Shown here: positions 43,833 to 54,646 of the stretch, in pieces
Position numbering within the stretch: position 1 is the stretch's first letter
Layout: each line of letters begins with the position of its first letter
Source: Crossaster papposus
Lineage: Eukaryota > Echinodermata > Asteroidea > Velatida > Solasteridae
Length of the DNA: 64,000 bases
Direction of reading: 5' to 3'
NCBI GenBank assembly: GCA_037893245.1
Contig: JBAIAA010000412.1
Span: 248,001-312,000 of the forward strand
Program-made: the position numbers and the translations under genes
The notes under the pieces: generated by a model
Told to the model about the DNA's origin: nothing
Database searches by the model: none
Seen by the model: the letters and a program-made list of their open reading frames with translations, nothing else

Positions 43833-44040
43833 CCCTCCATTTCTATTTGCTTCTCAGTGTTTCGGAATTCAGAGGCGAAGCCGAAGACGAAGCAAAGGTT
43901 TGGAAAAGGCCCGTAGGAAACAACACAGAATCGGACAGAAACAGCGCCGCCTAGCAACGCTCTAGGAGTTGGGTGGCAATGTATTTTTCACTGGAAATTA
44001 TAAACCCAACAAGATATGGGACCGACGGACTCTCCCCTAA

Positions 44041-45527
44041 AGGCCCAGTCACACCGGATCGTACGATTTCTGGATCGTGCGATTGGTGCAATTTGGCAGA
44101 GATACCGGCTGTAACCGCCACCAAGCCAGCTCTCATAGCTATGCAGTGTATAACAGTTTGTTTCTGTAGTTGTATTTCCTCACACTAAAGCTAGTCACCA
44201 GTACGGCATCGTTGTGGCTTTCGATACATGCATGCTGCGTGGATCAAAGGGACTATTGTTCTAGGTGTATATTAATAACTTGACCTTGGTTGGCCCCCTT
44301 ATATTATTTCCTTAGAAGTTTGGGGTTCGTACATTCCAAGGAGGGTGAGGTAATCTCTGGGTTTCTGTATGCCATATACATGTACCATTGATTCATATAG
44401 CCAATTGCAGCGATCGGGAACACTACAAGTTAATATTTGCTCCACGTTTTCCAGCTAATTTACAGATCATCCTTTAAGACTTGGACCCGAGGACAGAGGT
44501 AACGATAAAGTGATTATTGTAGAACCTTGTGTAATTATTGTAGTTTATAGAAGTGAGAATTTAAGTGAGTTTTAGACTAGTTTTCTGAGGATAATTTTCA
44601 TATTGGATACAGACATTTTGTGAGGTCTACAGCACACATGTAATCCTGAGAAGATAATCTTTAACCTCTATTTTCGCTAGAGTTTTATTATAGCGTCTTA
44701 ATTGATATTATTACATCTGTTTACTCGCATTATAATTAGTGCATGATAGTGAAAGTTTCTTAATTAAGAATTATTTACTCTTGTTTATTGCAGTTTTTAC
44801 GTGATCTGTGATACGTGATATGTAACCTGTGATTCTGTGAATACATGAACCAGAATTAACAGAATAAACCAAGGGAGCAGCTACAATGAGCAAAGTGCAT
44901 AGACAGAGTGGACATTACCAAGTTACTGATTGAACATTCTGAGTAAAGCACACTTTGTGAATTAAATACGAACTGCAACCGCCACACCGGCCAATCGCCA
45001 ATGTTTGCGACGATCTCCGCGTAGCGGTCGTATGCTGTGATTGCTCTTAGGACTAGTAGGTACGATTGGTGGCACGCTTGGTCGTGCGATCACAAGCAAT
45101 TATAGAAGATTGATCGCAAAATCAGTCGTAGGTAATCGTGCGACTAGTCCCAGGTACCCACGATTGATCGTACGAGCAATCGTGTATATCTGCAACCACT
45201 CGCCCGATCAGTCGTGTATACCTACAACCAGTTGCACGACTAATCGTCCGACTGTGGGACCCGCGATCATCCATGACTGGTGGTGCGAGCATGCACGACT
45301 GGTGGTACGACCATGTAAGACCTGTCTGCAACCTCTTACGATTTGGAATCGCAGGTCAGGAGTTTTGAACATGACCACCGACCTTGCTGCGACTGATTTT
45401 GCTGTGGCGATGACCCACGACCTCTGCGACCAGTCGCACGCTCTTGGTACGATTTGCCCAGGATTGCAACATTTTTTCGGTCGCAGCAAGGTCGTAGCCT
45501 GGTCGCAAGCCCGGTGTGACTGGGCCC
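44041..45527. mobile_element. 1.49-kb inverted-repeat element inside a poly(C)-family MITE
   Basis: AGGCCCAGTCACACCGGATC at the left opposes GCCCGGTGTGACTGGGCCC at the right. The flanks (44012-44040 and 45528-45690) join into one CACGATATGTGGC-family member, which demonstrates insertion. The last 500 bp is dense in ATCGTACGA / GTCGCACGA words. No transposase is evident, and the target duplication is unclear (TAA/TTA). Confidence 0.8.
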
Positions 45528-45853
45528 TTAGTCCCCTATACATATACACCCTCTAGACTATTGTTACCTAAGGCACCCCCTAAATACCTAAAAAGAATTC
45601 CTGAGAAACCACAACATTCCGCAAGCACGTTGACCCCACAAAAGGAGGGTGGGGGGGGGGGGGGGGGGGGGTTCTCCTCGTCCCATACTGGATTCATATA
45701 GAAAATTTAATATTAAGACCACTAGGACAATTTTCTTTTCAATTTTACTGGGGTTGGCCTACTCATTTTTTATATATTCCCCTCAACATCCCTAAAATGG
45801 TCGTCAATCTCTAGGTCGTTGATCTCCACAACAGCTTCTATACAATCAGTCCC

Positions 45854-46249
45854 AATAAGCCATTTGCGCGTGACCCCGAGTTAAATTTGAATAACATCTG
45901 GTACACTGACTTGCTCACACAGCTTGGCACAGTTTAACTTTAAATTCTCCAGACCAAAGACGTTGTTGCTATATCGCGTGATTCGGGCAAGCCTTACGCG
46001 TCATACGCTGGCAACCCACAGCTGTGGAATGGTCTGGTGTCTTTTTGCCATTATCACCCATTGTAAACAATGTATTGGTGCTAAGCGTCTCTTACGTAAC
46101 TATGCAAAAGCTTGCCCCGAATCACGTGATATAGCAACAATGTCTTTGGTCTGGAGAATTTAAAGTTAAACTGTGCCAAGCTGTGTGAACAAGTCAGTGT
46201 ACAAGATATTATTTAAATTTAACTCGGGGTCACGCGCAAATGGCTTATT
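45854..46249. mobile_element. Fold-back element, arms ~150 bp
   Basis: AATAAGCCATTTGCGCGTGA and GACCCCGAGTTAAATTT at the left recur inverted as AAATTTAACTCGGGGTC and TCACGCGCAAATGGCTTATT at the right. The inner arms pair TTTAACTTTAAATTCTCCAG with CTGGAGAATTTAAAGTTAAA. Confidence 0.88.
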
Positions 46250-46620
46250 AAAGGCCACAAGGACCTCTTATTCAAATTCACTGAGACCGTACCCTGGCCC
46301 TTGGCGAAGGGCATGTACGTCCAGAGCAACTGCCCATGGTTGTCACTGGATGGCGCCCCATGAGTTTACAATGATGACAGAGTGCTCGAATCACCTCAAT
46401 GACGGAGCAACCGATTGTGTGATCATGACACACGGCATTTCTGTTTCTCTTATAGAACAGTCAGCTCTGCCAATACAGTATAAAGCACACTGAGTAACGA
46501 TGTCCAAACAGATATGCTGGGTCATTTCCTCCAGAGTGCGAACCGAGGTTACTGAGGTTACCGAGTGTCGGAAATGGCTAACACGTGTCTTGCTGACAGA
46601 TGCATAGGTCAATATGGCCA

Positions 46621-46746
46621 TGTTCGAATTGTTGGCTTTGGCTGTGACTTCGGCCGTTGCTAAGCTGTTGCTAATGGCGGACGAAGACCGCCCATAGCAA
46701 CAGCATAGCAACGGCCGAAGTCACAGCCAAGGCCAACAATTCGGAC
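46621..46746. mobile_element. Hairpin element, near-perfect inverted arms
   Basis: GAATTGTTGGCTTTGGCTGT and GACTTCGGCCGTTGCTA pair with TAGCAACGGCCGAAGTC and ACAGCCAAGGCCAACAATTC. The shorter relative is at 4369-4440. Confidence 0.85.
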
Positions 46747-47701
46747 ACTGCCTTAGTTTGGCGCCCTCCACAAATTCACGAGTCGGCCACAATATTCGTG
46801 AGGTCAAATCTTCATTTTGGGAACTTGCGGATAGAAATGAAAGCAACGACCGAAAGTTAATTACAAATTAATACCAGTCTTTTCTGATGAATAATTTATA
46901 ATTTGTGATTAAACATACTCTAATGTTTTAAGCCAGATATTAAAAAAAATGAAAGTGGGGCGAGAATGCAAAACAATAGTCTGGCACCATCCCATTCAAC
47001 AGTTCACAATTCATAAATTACATTCTGGAAACACGACCAAAATGGCTTCCTCGTAAAAAAAGGTCCTTTGTTTCCAGAGATAAATATGTATCTTCAGATA
47101 ACGGGTGTTCAGGGAAGAAGCCTTATCGATGTATAGGTCACGGCTCAATCGGTGCTATAGCCCACTGACCTCTGCACCTGTGGACGGATCATTGCCCATA
47201 TTCTGCCGTGCTAACGCTTGAAGTCGGCTCGAACGAGAAGTGCAACATTATGGCGGACCCAAGACGTCACTTCTGTGAGCCAATGGAATGTCCAGGTGTA
47301 GAGGTCAGTGGATTCACTCTGAACTGACCTCTGGCATGCTGTCATTTTGAAACAAAATAATAAAAGAAGGCCAAAGTTGCGTCGCAGAGACGCATTATTT
47401 TCGAAATCTCCATTAGTATTTGGTTTAAAATCGAAATCTTAGACTAGTATTATTTTCTCGGAATATACCGCAATCACAGAGCTAAAACATTTTGAGCACA
47501 TTTGCTGCTTTAAACGAAAACAAAATTAAACAACTGACAGATGGCAAACTGTCACTTTAATACGCCCTGAATATCCTAAAGGGAAATTGGAGGAACATTT
47601 CAAACTTCCTGTCGAAGCAGAACTTCGTAATTTTTCACCGCCATGCACGCATTTTCCCCCCTTTTCCTACGTGCGTCTTTGGGGGAAAATAGCCTCGGTA
47701 G

Positions 47702-48118
47702 TTAAAGGTAGGATACACCATTTGCAGATATCGAAAATATTAACAACCGAATTATTAAGAACTATCTTACTCATCTGAAAGTAAATAATGATTCTAGGCA
47801 TCCAGCAAAATTATTGCGCAAGATATCCTGTATATGTGTTCAAAAACACTTAATTGAATTGAGAGAAAAAAATCACGATCGCCGAACGGCGATCGTGAAA
47901 AATACAAGAACAAAATAAGAATAGTTATTCTTAAGTTGTTCTTGTTTCTTGCCCGACGCCGGTTGAAAACAAACGCTGTTTTTCTTGGTTTTCTCAGCAT
48001 CCAATATTGTAAAACTTCGGACAGGTCAGTTAAACGATATTTACTATAAAATACAACCCCCCAAATCCACCCATTAAGGATAATTCAAGCAATTACCAAT
48101 GGTGTATCATACCTTTAA
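47702..48118. mobile_element. TTAA-flanked MITE, GGTAGGATACACC family
   Basis: TTAAAGGTAGGATACACCAT and ATGGTGTATCATACCTTTAA inverted ends. An internal hairpin GATCGCCGAACGGCGATC lies near 47877. A second, disrupted element abuts it and ends at GGTGTATCCCACCTTTAA (about 49749). Confidence 0.8.
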
Positions 48119-48372
48119 ATATAGCATACACCACTTGCAAACATACAACAACAAATTACACAATTATTATGAAATACCTTACTTGACATTAAGTGAATGA
48201 CATTCTCAAGCATCCTGCGAAATCACATAGTATCTGGTGTGCTGCGGTTAAACAAAAAGTGGAATTTTGTATCAATTTCCAACGGCAATCGTTGGAAACA
48301 CCTGACTCAATTTATTCAAATAGTTAGTCCACATTTTATTTGCATTTTACTGTTTTACATCCAGCACGATGA

Positions 48373-49601
48373 AGCACGATATGTGGCAGAGGAAACCCCC
48401 CCCCCCCCCCTCTTTTGTGTTGACCATTGTGTTCCCGGAATCTCAGGAATTCCTTTTAGGTTTCAAGGGGGGATGGGTTAGGTTACAATAGTGTTGAGTG
48501 CGTATAAAGTATAGGGATAAGAGGGGGGTACCCCTCTGCCACATATCGTGCTGGGTATAAGCACGATACGTGGTAGATGGGTACCCTCCTCGTGTCCCTG
48601 TAACATATACACACTCCACACTATTGTTACCTAACACGGCCCCCCACCCCACCTCTTAAAACCTAAAAAGAATTCCTGGAACACAATGACAGACACAAAC
48701 GGAAGAGGGGCGGGGTGGGGGGGGGTGTTGGGGGTTGTGTTTGGGGTTGTGTTTGGGGTTGTGTTTGGGGTTGTGGGGGGGGGGGGGTGTTGGGGGTTGT
48801 GGGGGGGGGGGGTCCCTCAGCCACATATGGCACATACTTCATACGCTGTTGCACATCCGTGAATGCATATGAAGCACGATATGTGGCAGAGAAAACCCCC
48901 CCTCTTTTGTGTTGACCATTGTGTTCCCGGAATCTCGGGAATTCCTTTTAGGTTTCAAGGGGGGATGGGTTAGGTTACAATAGTGTTGAGTGTGTATAAA
49001 GTATAGGGGTAAGAGGGGGGTACCCCTCTGCCACATATCGTGCTGGGTATACGTGAATGGGTGCCAGGCAACTAGTCTGGTTTCCCAACCTGATTCTAAT
49101 TCCTGATGTCTATAAGTTGCTCTGTTTCACGGGGGGGAAAAAGTCCAAGGAACCAGACTACAAAAACAGCATTATTGTTCTTCATTTGAAGCGCGATATG
49201 TGGCAGAGAAACCCCCCCCCCCCCCCCCCCCCACCCTCTTTTGTGTTGACCATTGTGTTCCCGGAATCTCAGGAATTCCTTTTAGGTTGGGGGGGTGGGT
49301 TAGGTTACAAAAGGGTTAAGTGCGTATAAAGTATAGAGATAAGAGGGGGGTACCCCTCTGCCACATATCGTGCTGGGTATATTGTTCTTATACCCAGCAC
49401 GTATACCCAGCACGATATGTGGCAGAGGGGTACCCCCCTCTTATCCCTATACTGTATACGCACTCAACACTATTGTAACTCAACTCTATTGTAACCCAAC
49501 CCATCCCCCCTTGAAACCTAAAAGGAATTCCTTAGATTTCGGGAACACAATGGTCAACACAAAAGAGGGGGAGGGGGGTTCTCTGCCACATGTCGCGCTT
49601 C
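48373..49601. mobile_element. Cluster of five CACGATATGTGGC-family MITEs
   Basis: Copies at about 48373-48558, 48560-48832 (inverted), 48871-49050, 49188-49380 and 49402-49601 (inverted), each with ends GCACGATATGTGGCAGAG and CCACATATCGTGCTGGGTAT. Most carry a run of C (or G when inverted) just inside one end. All sit within a larger TTAA-type element (about 48115-49749), so this is repeated insertion into the same place or local amplification. Confidence 0.85.
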
Positions 49602-49842
49602 ATATGAATGTTCTTGGTTTTTTAGCATCTATGAACACAAACAACTTTTTAAAAAGGCCAGCTTCGCAATATTTATTATAAATATGAACCCCCTAACCAA
49701 TCCATTAAAAAAAATTACAACAAATAAAAATGGTGTATCCCACCTTTAAGAAGCAGATAATCTATTAGCTGGTACGGACTCGCCCCAAGTTTAATTACTC
49801 CAATTTAATTCATTATTTCCCGTATTGTCTCATGCAATTCTT

Positions 49843-50111
49843 CCAAATAGGCACTTTGGGAGACAAATTAGCGATAGTTTTGATTCACTTGGGAGACAGT
49901 GGCACTTAGGGAGACATTTCAGTGTCTCCCTAAGTGTCTAGCTACCCCACAAAACGATATTTGGGAGTTATTTTTGCTCGGAGAAGACAGATTTGGGTCT
50001 AAATAGCATAAATATGAAATTTCGTGGAAAAAGCTCCAGGTAAAAACGGGTTAGGTTACAATAAAGATTGTACACGACTCTATGGGATTGTCTCCCAAAG
50101 TGCCCATTTGG
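49843..50111. mobile_element. MITE, AGGCACTTGGGGAGACAA family
   Basis: CCAAATAGGCACTTTGGGAG and CTCCCAAAGTGCCCATTTGG inverted ends. The interior matches the copy at 36912-37177. Confidence 0.85.
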
Positions 50112-51189
50112 AGGTAAACAAATTACCACACCGACTTTACGGAAGTATTCAACACCCGTACGAAAAACTGCTAACTCTTCTTCCTTCGTTTAATTTGTTT
50201 ACTATAAAAACATCGGTCTAGATTACGCACGTATACACAAGAATTCCAAAATATATACTTTCACATTGCCGAGTAATAACAATTTACATCTTCGGTTTTT
50301 AAATTCTGTATTTAACCTTCCTCCGGGAAAGGGTGAACGCAGCATTCTCGATTTTGTTTGCAGTCAAAACTATATTCTATTATTATTTACAGTCATTAAT
50401 GTGGTAAACCTATCCGAACCACTTATATTTAACTGCCATCTTGTTTACTTTATCCGTATTGGAACTTATATATAAAACAATGGAACAAAACTTTGGAAAG
50501 AAAATGACGAAAACATAATTCTTACGACATTTTCCAATGAGACAAAATTACTTTGAGAAAAATAATCTACGAATAAACAACTTTTTAAAAGTGTATCAGT
50601 TTTAAAAAAAATATTTAAATCTTACTGAATAATGTTTTATATCACACAAAAAATGGAAATCAAACATACACACAAGCACAGCTTTGCAAACAAAATCACA
50701 TCTTCTGTTAGTCGTAAACAAAGTGCCTTCAAAATTCAAAAATATATTTTATATTAATGTATATGTGTATACAAAATCATTCCAACGAATTATCAACAGA
50801 TCCTGTATTATTTTCATTTGAATTTGGTAACACACCCAGAATCACACAATTCTGACGTTTCTACTATATGTTTACAGGTTCAGCACACTTCCTCACAATT
50901 AGTCGTTCCCTGCAGTTCAAGTTAATTTTAAAATGGAATTGCATGGTTTGTTTATCTTTCGTATTCGTTCATTCTACACACTGATATCTGGGTAATGAAT
51001 GCAACGGCGGGTATACAAGTCAACGGTTAACCCTCTAGGGTCTGTGAATACTTCGTAATGAACTTGACGGATTCCTTCGCCACTGTTAGTGTTAAGACAC
51101 GTCCCCCGCGTGTCACGTGGAGTGAGTGACAAACAGTGAGTGACATGCTGACTCAACCCAACCCAATAAATGCATGGGCAGATCACTTG

Positions 51190-51321
51190 GGGCCGATTTC
51201 ACGAAAGACTAAGATCAATCTTAGGAAGACTAACTCATCCTAGTAACTTGCATTGGATCTATTGCAAGTTAGGAGGAGTTACTCTTCCTAAGATTAATCT
51301 TAACATTGGTGAAATCGGTCG
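51190..51321. mobile_element. Short hairpin MITE
   Basis: GGCCGATTTCACGAAAGACT...CTTAGGAAGACTAACTC opposes GAGTTACTCTTCCTAAG...GGTGAAATCGGTC, with an inner pair AACTTGCA / TGCAAGTT. Confidence 0.75.
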
Positions 51322-51696
51322 CAGATTTCTCCAGAGATATCAGTGTAGAACCTAGATATCAGTGTTTGGTGATCTAAATTGAAGGGACAAGTACGATTCA
51401 GAGATTCAGAGAGATCTGCCTTCAGAGAGATCTGTGGTTTAGGTTTTCCCCTTTGTATTCATACAGTATGTATTGACTGTGAACCTTATTGTCATAAACG
51501 ACACTTTGGTTCGGCTTGGAAACAATCCTACTACGACGAAAATAGAGCAGCATGATACCCGCTCATTTAACAACTTTGTAAAATGTATTGATCTCTATTC
51601 CAGTTTAAATACAAAAAAATTATAACTAGGTTTGTACATGTTTTTTTTTTCTCCAGTATATCTTGACACCGCCGCAACCTAACTCTTGTGGTACAA

Positions 51697-52228
51697 TAGA
51701 CGATGTGCCCTCTGTTTACATCTGTATTCAAATGTGCCCGGCAGTATGCGCACGCATCATGATTGTTTTACACAAATTTGGTTAAGAGATGACATCAGAG
51801 GTAACATAATTCAAAGGCGATCTGACCTGCGACGTCACTCTTTAAGCAAATTTTATGTAAAACACGATGTGTGCGCATACTGCCGGGCAGCGATGATTTT
51901 TTTCTTCAGGTAGGTTGGTACATTAGCCAATCAGAACACAGATGGTGTTTACGTCATCTATGATGTTAGAGTTGTTATTATTATTATTATTATTATTGTA
52001 TTCATGGGACAACCCTAAACCTAACCCTTAACCCTAACCCTAACCCTAAACCCCTAACCCTAGTCAGATCCCAGACAACTCTAACATCATCGATGACGTC
52101 AACACCATCTTTGTTCTGATTGGCTAATAAATGTACACTATGTACCAACCTACCTGCAGACAAATTATCGCTGCCGGGCACGTTTTAATACAGATGTAAA
52201 CACGTGACGTCAGAGGGCACATCGTCTA
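51697..52228. mobile_element. Outer inverted-repeat element hosting the CCCTAA-core element
   Basis: TAGACGATGTGCCCTCTG and TTTACATCTGTATT at the left pair with AATACAGATGTAAA and CAGAGGGCACATCGTCTA at the right. The inner arms share GCCCGGCAGTATGCGCAC. The element at 51890-52171 is inserted in the GGCA end of this arm. Confidence 0.8.
51890..52171. mobile_element. MITE with 9-bp target duplication and CCCTAA core (copy 2)
   Basis: Target duplication TGCCGGGCA at 51881-51889 and 52172-52180. Ends GCGATGATT / AATTATCGC, then CAGGTAGGTTGGTACATTAG arms as in the copy at 25568. The centre has a (TTA)n run and CCCTAA-type hexamers. Confidence 0.9.
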
Positions 52229-53023
52229 TATCTTCAACCTGTTCGGGAGTTTCTTGTCTTCTACATTTTCTTGAAAGAGAGCCTAAGCTCTGCCGTGACT
52301 AATTTTAACGAGTGACAGTAAAGACCAACTCAGTAACGGGTGGCTCTGTGATTCTCTGATCCATGACTTTGGCCTTCCGCCAAACAGGGATGTATAGAGT
52401 CCATTATAAAGTCCCTGCAAGTCCCTGCCAAGTAATCCAGTCCCAAATTTAGATCGAAAGTTAAAATGGCCTTCGAACAAAAGCATTCATCGGTCACTGT
52501 TCATTCCGTGACTAATAATATCTTTATGACTGGACTTGTGTCTGGACTTGTGCAAGGACATGTAAAAGGACATGAACGGACTCGGCTTAAACCCGACCTT
52601 GAAATTATCGTTTGTCTCAAAATTATCGTTTGACAAAAATGTGTTTGTCTTCAAAAGAGTACAACTGTCATGTATCCCTTAAAGGTATCAGTCTAAAAAT
52701 GAAAATCTGCAGTCTACACAAATATTATTTTAAAAAACAACTACTGCAGACGCTAAATGTGAATTGGTTGAAGCCTTAAACCCAGCTGCAAGTTTGAGCT
52801 GTTCCAGCAACACATGTCTGATCGAAGTTTACGTACTCGACTGAACAGAAAGTCGCTACAGATTCCGTATTATACGCCTCTTCCCTCCATACATGTTTTT
52901 GGACATGATAACGTTTAATTGATTAATTGTAAGCCCAGCTCACTTTCTTTAAATTCGATATTTAGATGTCAATTAAATTGGGGTGGATTTTCTTTAAAAA
53001 CGCTATTTAAGTTATGGTAAATC

Positions 53024-54646
53024 TTAAATTGATACGGGAGCAAACAGGCCTTTTCGGCTTAACTTGGACCCACTGTCTCGATCCAAACCCTCCGACAGAG
53101 ACAATCGAATCGGAGTTGCATTTTCGTAGAGCGAGATGCTCTTAACGTGTTTCTGGGGTATGGCAGGTAAGGAGATTTTTCGGCGGGGCGTGGTTTTCTT
53201 CCTAATGGATGTGGACTCTCCGGACACGCCCAAATCCCAGTCCCGGCATAAGGGTTGGTAGGAGGCCGAGGACAGTGGCCGCCGCCGCCCATGCGCCGAC
53301 AAGCTACGCTTTCCAGTGGTTGGCGAAAGGGAGGTCGACGAACGTTCCTTCATGGGGAAGGAAACCACGTGTAACGGTAGCTGATCGCTATCTCCGCCCG
53401 GTGAGCTCAGCCGCCGTTTGATGGGCTGTCGTAAGCAAGCTATAAACACCATGGCCAGGACTAACAATATAGCCGTCCCAACGGAGGCAGTTAAGGCGAT
53501 CAGGACAGTCAACAGAGTGCTATCGTGCACCCCCTCGAGTTGGGGCCTGGCGAGACTGTCGTCCTTAGCATCACTCGAGTTTGACGAATCGCCGGTATTC
53601 TGATTCCTTAGTTTCCTCTCCAGCATGGCGTTCCACTGGGAGAGGGGAATCACGTCCAGGAACGCGGCGGCGCTTCTCTTCATAGCTAGCACATTCTTGA
53701 CGGTACAGCGCACGGTGTACTTGGAGAAATCCTCTCCCACAACGCTCAGGATCTTCATCTGCTTCCCGTCGGCAAGAATCTGGAAGAGGTCTGGTCTCTC
53801 AGCGACCGGGTGTCCCTCGTAGTACCACGTGTAACTGGTGGCAGGAGGGACCGATTCCGCGATGCAGGAGAAGGTTGCCGATTCACCGGACACGACTTGC
53901 TTTCTCATAGGACTAACTGACACATTCACGGGCATGTCGAACGGGACAATGGTACAATACGCTCGCTGGCTGCCAACCGCCGGCCACTGTTCCGTACACG
54001 TGTACACGGCCTGGTTATCCATGTCGCCTAACGTTTTAAGAAAGGTTAGCGTCGATCTATCACTCGCCACGACATTACTGGCCGACACTGGATTGCCACC
54101 CAATGACCATAACAAATTGGTGATGGTTCCTTTTACCATGCTGGAGCAGCTAAACTGCACCGAGGTTCCCGGTTGTGGGTGGGGTGGCTCCACGTTACAC
54201 ATCGGAGTGCCCGTCGGCAAAGCTCGTGGCACGACCTCGACTTTTGCAAAACTGGACAAGGAGCGTCTATTGACATTAGTGCGACTGTACACAAGGCAGC
54301 CATATAATCCACTGTCTGTATTCGTGGCTTGGCGCATGCGTAGCGTGTATTCACCAGACGATGCCCGAGTTGTTACCGAGTATCTCCGTCGTTTATCGGC
54401 GGTCAACGCCGCTGAGATATACTTCCCCTCCGTCAGGAATGATTGCTGGTCGCTCGTGGGATCCAGACGCACCCAGTGATGGTTTTCGTAGCCCATTAGT
54501 GCGTGGTTAATGCCGCAGCTCAAAGTAACAGTTTGCCCTTCGAAGGACAACACATCAGCGGGTCGGACGATCCAAGTTATGGCCTGGGTTGTCAGACACA
54601 CTGACCCCAGCACCAACCCAACCACCACCGTCCACCGGGGCAACAT
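53024..54646 (-). CDS. Intronless IgSF receptor with three Ig domains (receptor 6)
   Basis: Single-exon type I receptor of 540 residues. Signal peptide (MLPRWTVVVGLVLGSVCLTT), V-type domain ending DSGLYGC, second Ig domain (PMCNVEPPHPQPG ... AYCTIVPF), third Ig domain (SGESATFSC ... VRCTVKN), membrane span near 372-400 and a basic, serine-rich tail of about 130 residues. Tail tyrosines are ASYQPL and SLYENA; YEN fits a Grb2-SH2 site, and there is no canonical ITIM. No charged residue sits in the membrane span, so pairing with a DAP12-type adaptor is not suggested. The D1 extra cysteine pair of receptors 1-4 is absent. Confidence 0.88.
   Translation of the reverse strand: MLPRWTVVVGLVLGSVCLTTQAITWIVRPADVLSFEGQTVTLSCGINHALMGYENHHWVRLDPTSDQQSFLTEGKYISAALTADKRRRYSVTTRASSGEYTLRMRQATNTDSGLYGCLVYSRTNVNRRSLSSFAKVEVVPRALPTGTPMCNVEPPHPQPGTSVQFSCSSMVKGTITNLLWSLGGNPVSASNVVASDRSTLTFLKTLGDMDNQAVYTCTEQWPAVGSQRAYCTIVPFDMPVNVSVSPMRKQVVSGESATFSCIAESVPPATSYTWYYEGHPVAERPDLFQILADGKQMKILSVVGEDFSKYTVRCTVKNVLAMKRSAAAFLDVIPLSQWNAMLERKLRNQNTGDSSNSSDAKDDSLARPQLEGVHDSTLLTVLIALTASVGTAILLVLAMVFIACLRQPIKRRLSSPGGDSDQLPLHVVSFPMKERSSTSLSPTTGKRSLSAHGRRRPLSSASYQPLCRDWDLGVSGESTSIRKKTTPRRKISLPAIPQKHVKSISLYENATPIRLSLSEGLDRDSGSKLSRKGLFAPVSI

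Larger units (their letters stand above)
40807..53023. other. Repeat-rich interval between the retroelement and receptor 6
   Basis: No host gene recognised in about 12 kb. It contains MITEs, a 63-bp minisatellite, long palindromes, nested TTAA and poly(C) elements, and the second CCCTAA-core element, all listed separately. 52230-53023 shows nothing recognisable beyond a possible ATTAAA poly(A) signal (minus strand, about 52914) for receptor 6. Confidence 0.6.

Noticed and set aside
45041..45556. 171-codon plus-strand frame
   Set aside because: It lies in the GTCGTACGA-rich end of a 1.49-kb inverted-repeat element and has no recognisable domain.
24700..52100. CRISPR array or bacterial-type operon
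   Set aside because: Repeats are MITEs and minisatellites in a spliced eukaryotic context; no spacers or cas-like genes.
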